Shown: one piece after another, positions 63,440 to 64,000 of the stretch
Position numbering within the stretch: position 1 is the stretch's first letter
How the letters are laid out: each line of letters begins with the position of its first letter
DNA from: Apostichopus japonicus
Lineage: Eukaryota > Echinodermata > Holothuroidea > Aspidochirotida > Stichopodidae
Direction: 5' to 3'
Length of the DNA stretch: 64,000 nt
Assembly (NCBI RefSeq): GCF_037975245.1
Contig: NC_092580.1
Coordinates: forward strand, 5,308,501 to 5,372,500
The notes under the pieces: model-generated
The model's database searches: none
The model's input: only the letters and a program-made list of their open reading frames with translations
What the model was told of the DNA's origin: nothing
Made by a program: the position numbers and the translations under genes

Positions 63440-64000
63440 ACTGATCATTATTTCGCATGAAATGATAGTTAGTGTGAACTTTTCATTGTTTACCAACAAT
63501 TAATCACATAATTAAATTAGTAAGGGTTGAGTTTGCATATGATCAACCACCAATAGAAATGACTTCCTTGCCAAAAATGAGCTATTAGCCACAAAAGTTG
63601 TTATTAACTTTTACTAAAAAGTGCACATTGTTCAAATCTGTATTGTTGATAAAGTAATGATAATAATCATATTTACATGAGTTCAATCCAAATGGAAAAA
63701 ATAAAATGTTATAGCCTTACAGGAATTAACATTCTAGTTTAGCAAATTTAAGAAAATGGTAAAATATTCTCCAATATGATATCTCACTAGTACATGTTAA
63801 CACCTACAGTAATCAACCAAGAAAATTTGGTAAAAAAACCACAATTATTAAATGTAACAGTCATATGTTTTTGGACTAATTGGCATTAGAATGGAATGAT
63901 CCACACAACTTTATGAAATGTAACAAAACATTCACCCAATTATTGGCATGTAGAAATCTTGTATTGGTCCATAAAATTTGTTTTTACATTTTATGTTTGA
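63440..64000. other. AT-rich DNA, no feature seen
   Basis: No exon-like frame, repeat or RNA gene was recognised up to the window end. Confidence 0.45.

Overview
This is animal (metazoan) nuclear DNA. It is AT-rich, its coding exons are short and separated by 0.3-12 kb introns with GT/AG borders, and it is full of SINEs, short inverted-repeat transposons and minisatellites. C/G homopolymers and microsatellite-like tracts are common. The protein matches (RAD54L2/ARIP4, a FES/FER-type SH2-kinase, a KMT5A-like SET domain) suggest a marine invertebrate, possibly a deuterostome. That placement is inference; no sequence here fixes the species.

Layout. (1) 679-10742, + strand: the 3' half of a RAD54L2/ARIP4 SNF2-family ATPase gene in ten exons, with an intact reading frame to the stop; the 5' half lies to the left of the window. 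Its introns carry an 89-bp, a 54-bp and a ~27-bp tandem repeat, a tRNA-derived SINE and an inverted-repeat element. (2) About 10.9-24.6 kb: no convincing gene. It holds tandem repeats, the largest being a two-fold array-plus-block repeat at 16.0-20.3 kb and a 137-bp higher-order minisatellite at 22.7-23.9 kb. (3) About 24.7-49.8 kb, + strand: a divergent FES/FER-like tyrosine kinase gene with an acidic linker, SH2 domain and kinase domain. No F-BAR exons are visible. The SH2 exons and the SH2-kinase junction each need single-base corrections, and the penultimate exon is cut off by a transposable element. Its introns hold two short inverted-repeat transposons, a 2.4-kb element with perfect 33-bp termini, eight tandem ~340-bp SINE copies and an ~8.5-kb array of ~300-bp units whose orientation flips near 44.4 kb. 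(4) 49.8-64 kb: the 3' UTR, a 64-bp minisatellite, and on the minus strand a decayed KMT5A-like SET-domain gene fragment present in two copies. One copy carries a 1.7-kb hAT-like insertion and a 182-bp hairpin insertion that are absent from the other.

The two principal genes run in the same direction but have unrelated roles: a nuclear chromatin remodeller and a cytoplasmic signalling kinase. Nothing suggests they are co-regulated. The most unusual structures are the palindromic intronic array, the tandem SINE array, the disrupted kinase, and the duplicated SET pseudogene with its readable empty insertion sites. Exon positions come from reading splice consensus and family conservation by eye, without alignment software.
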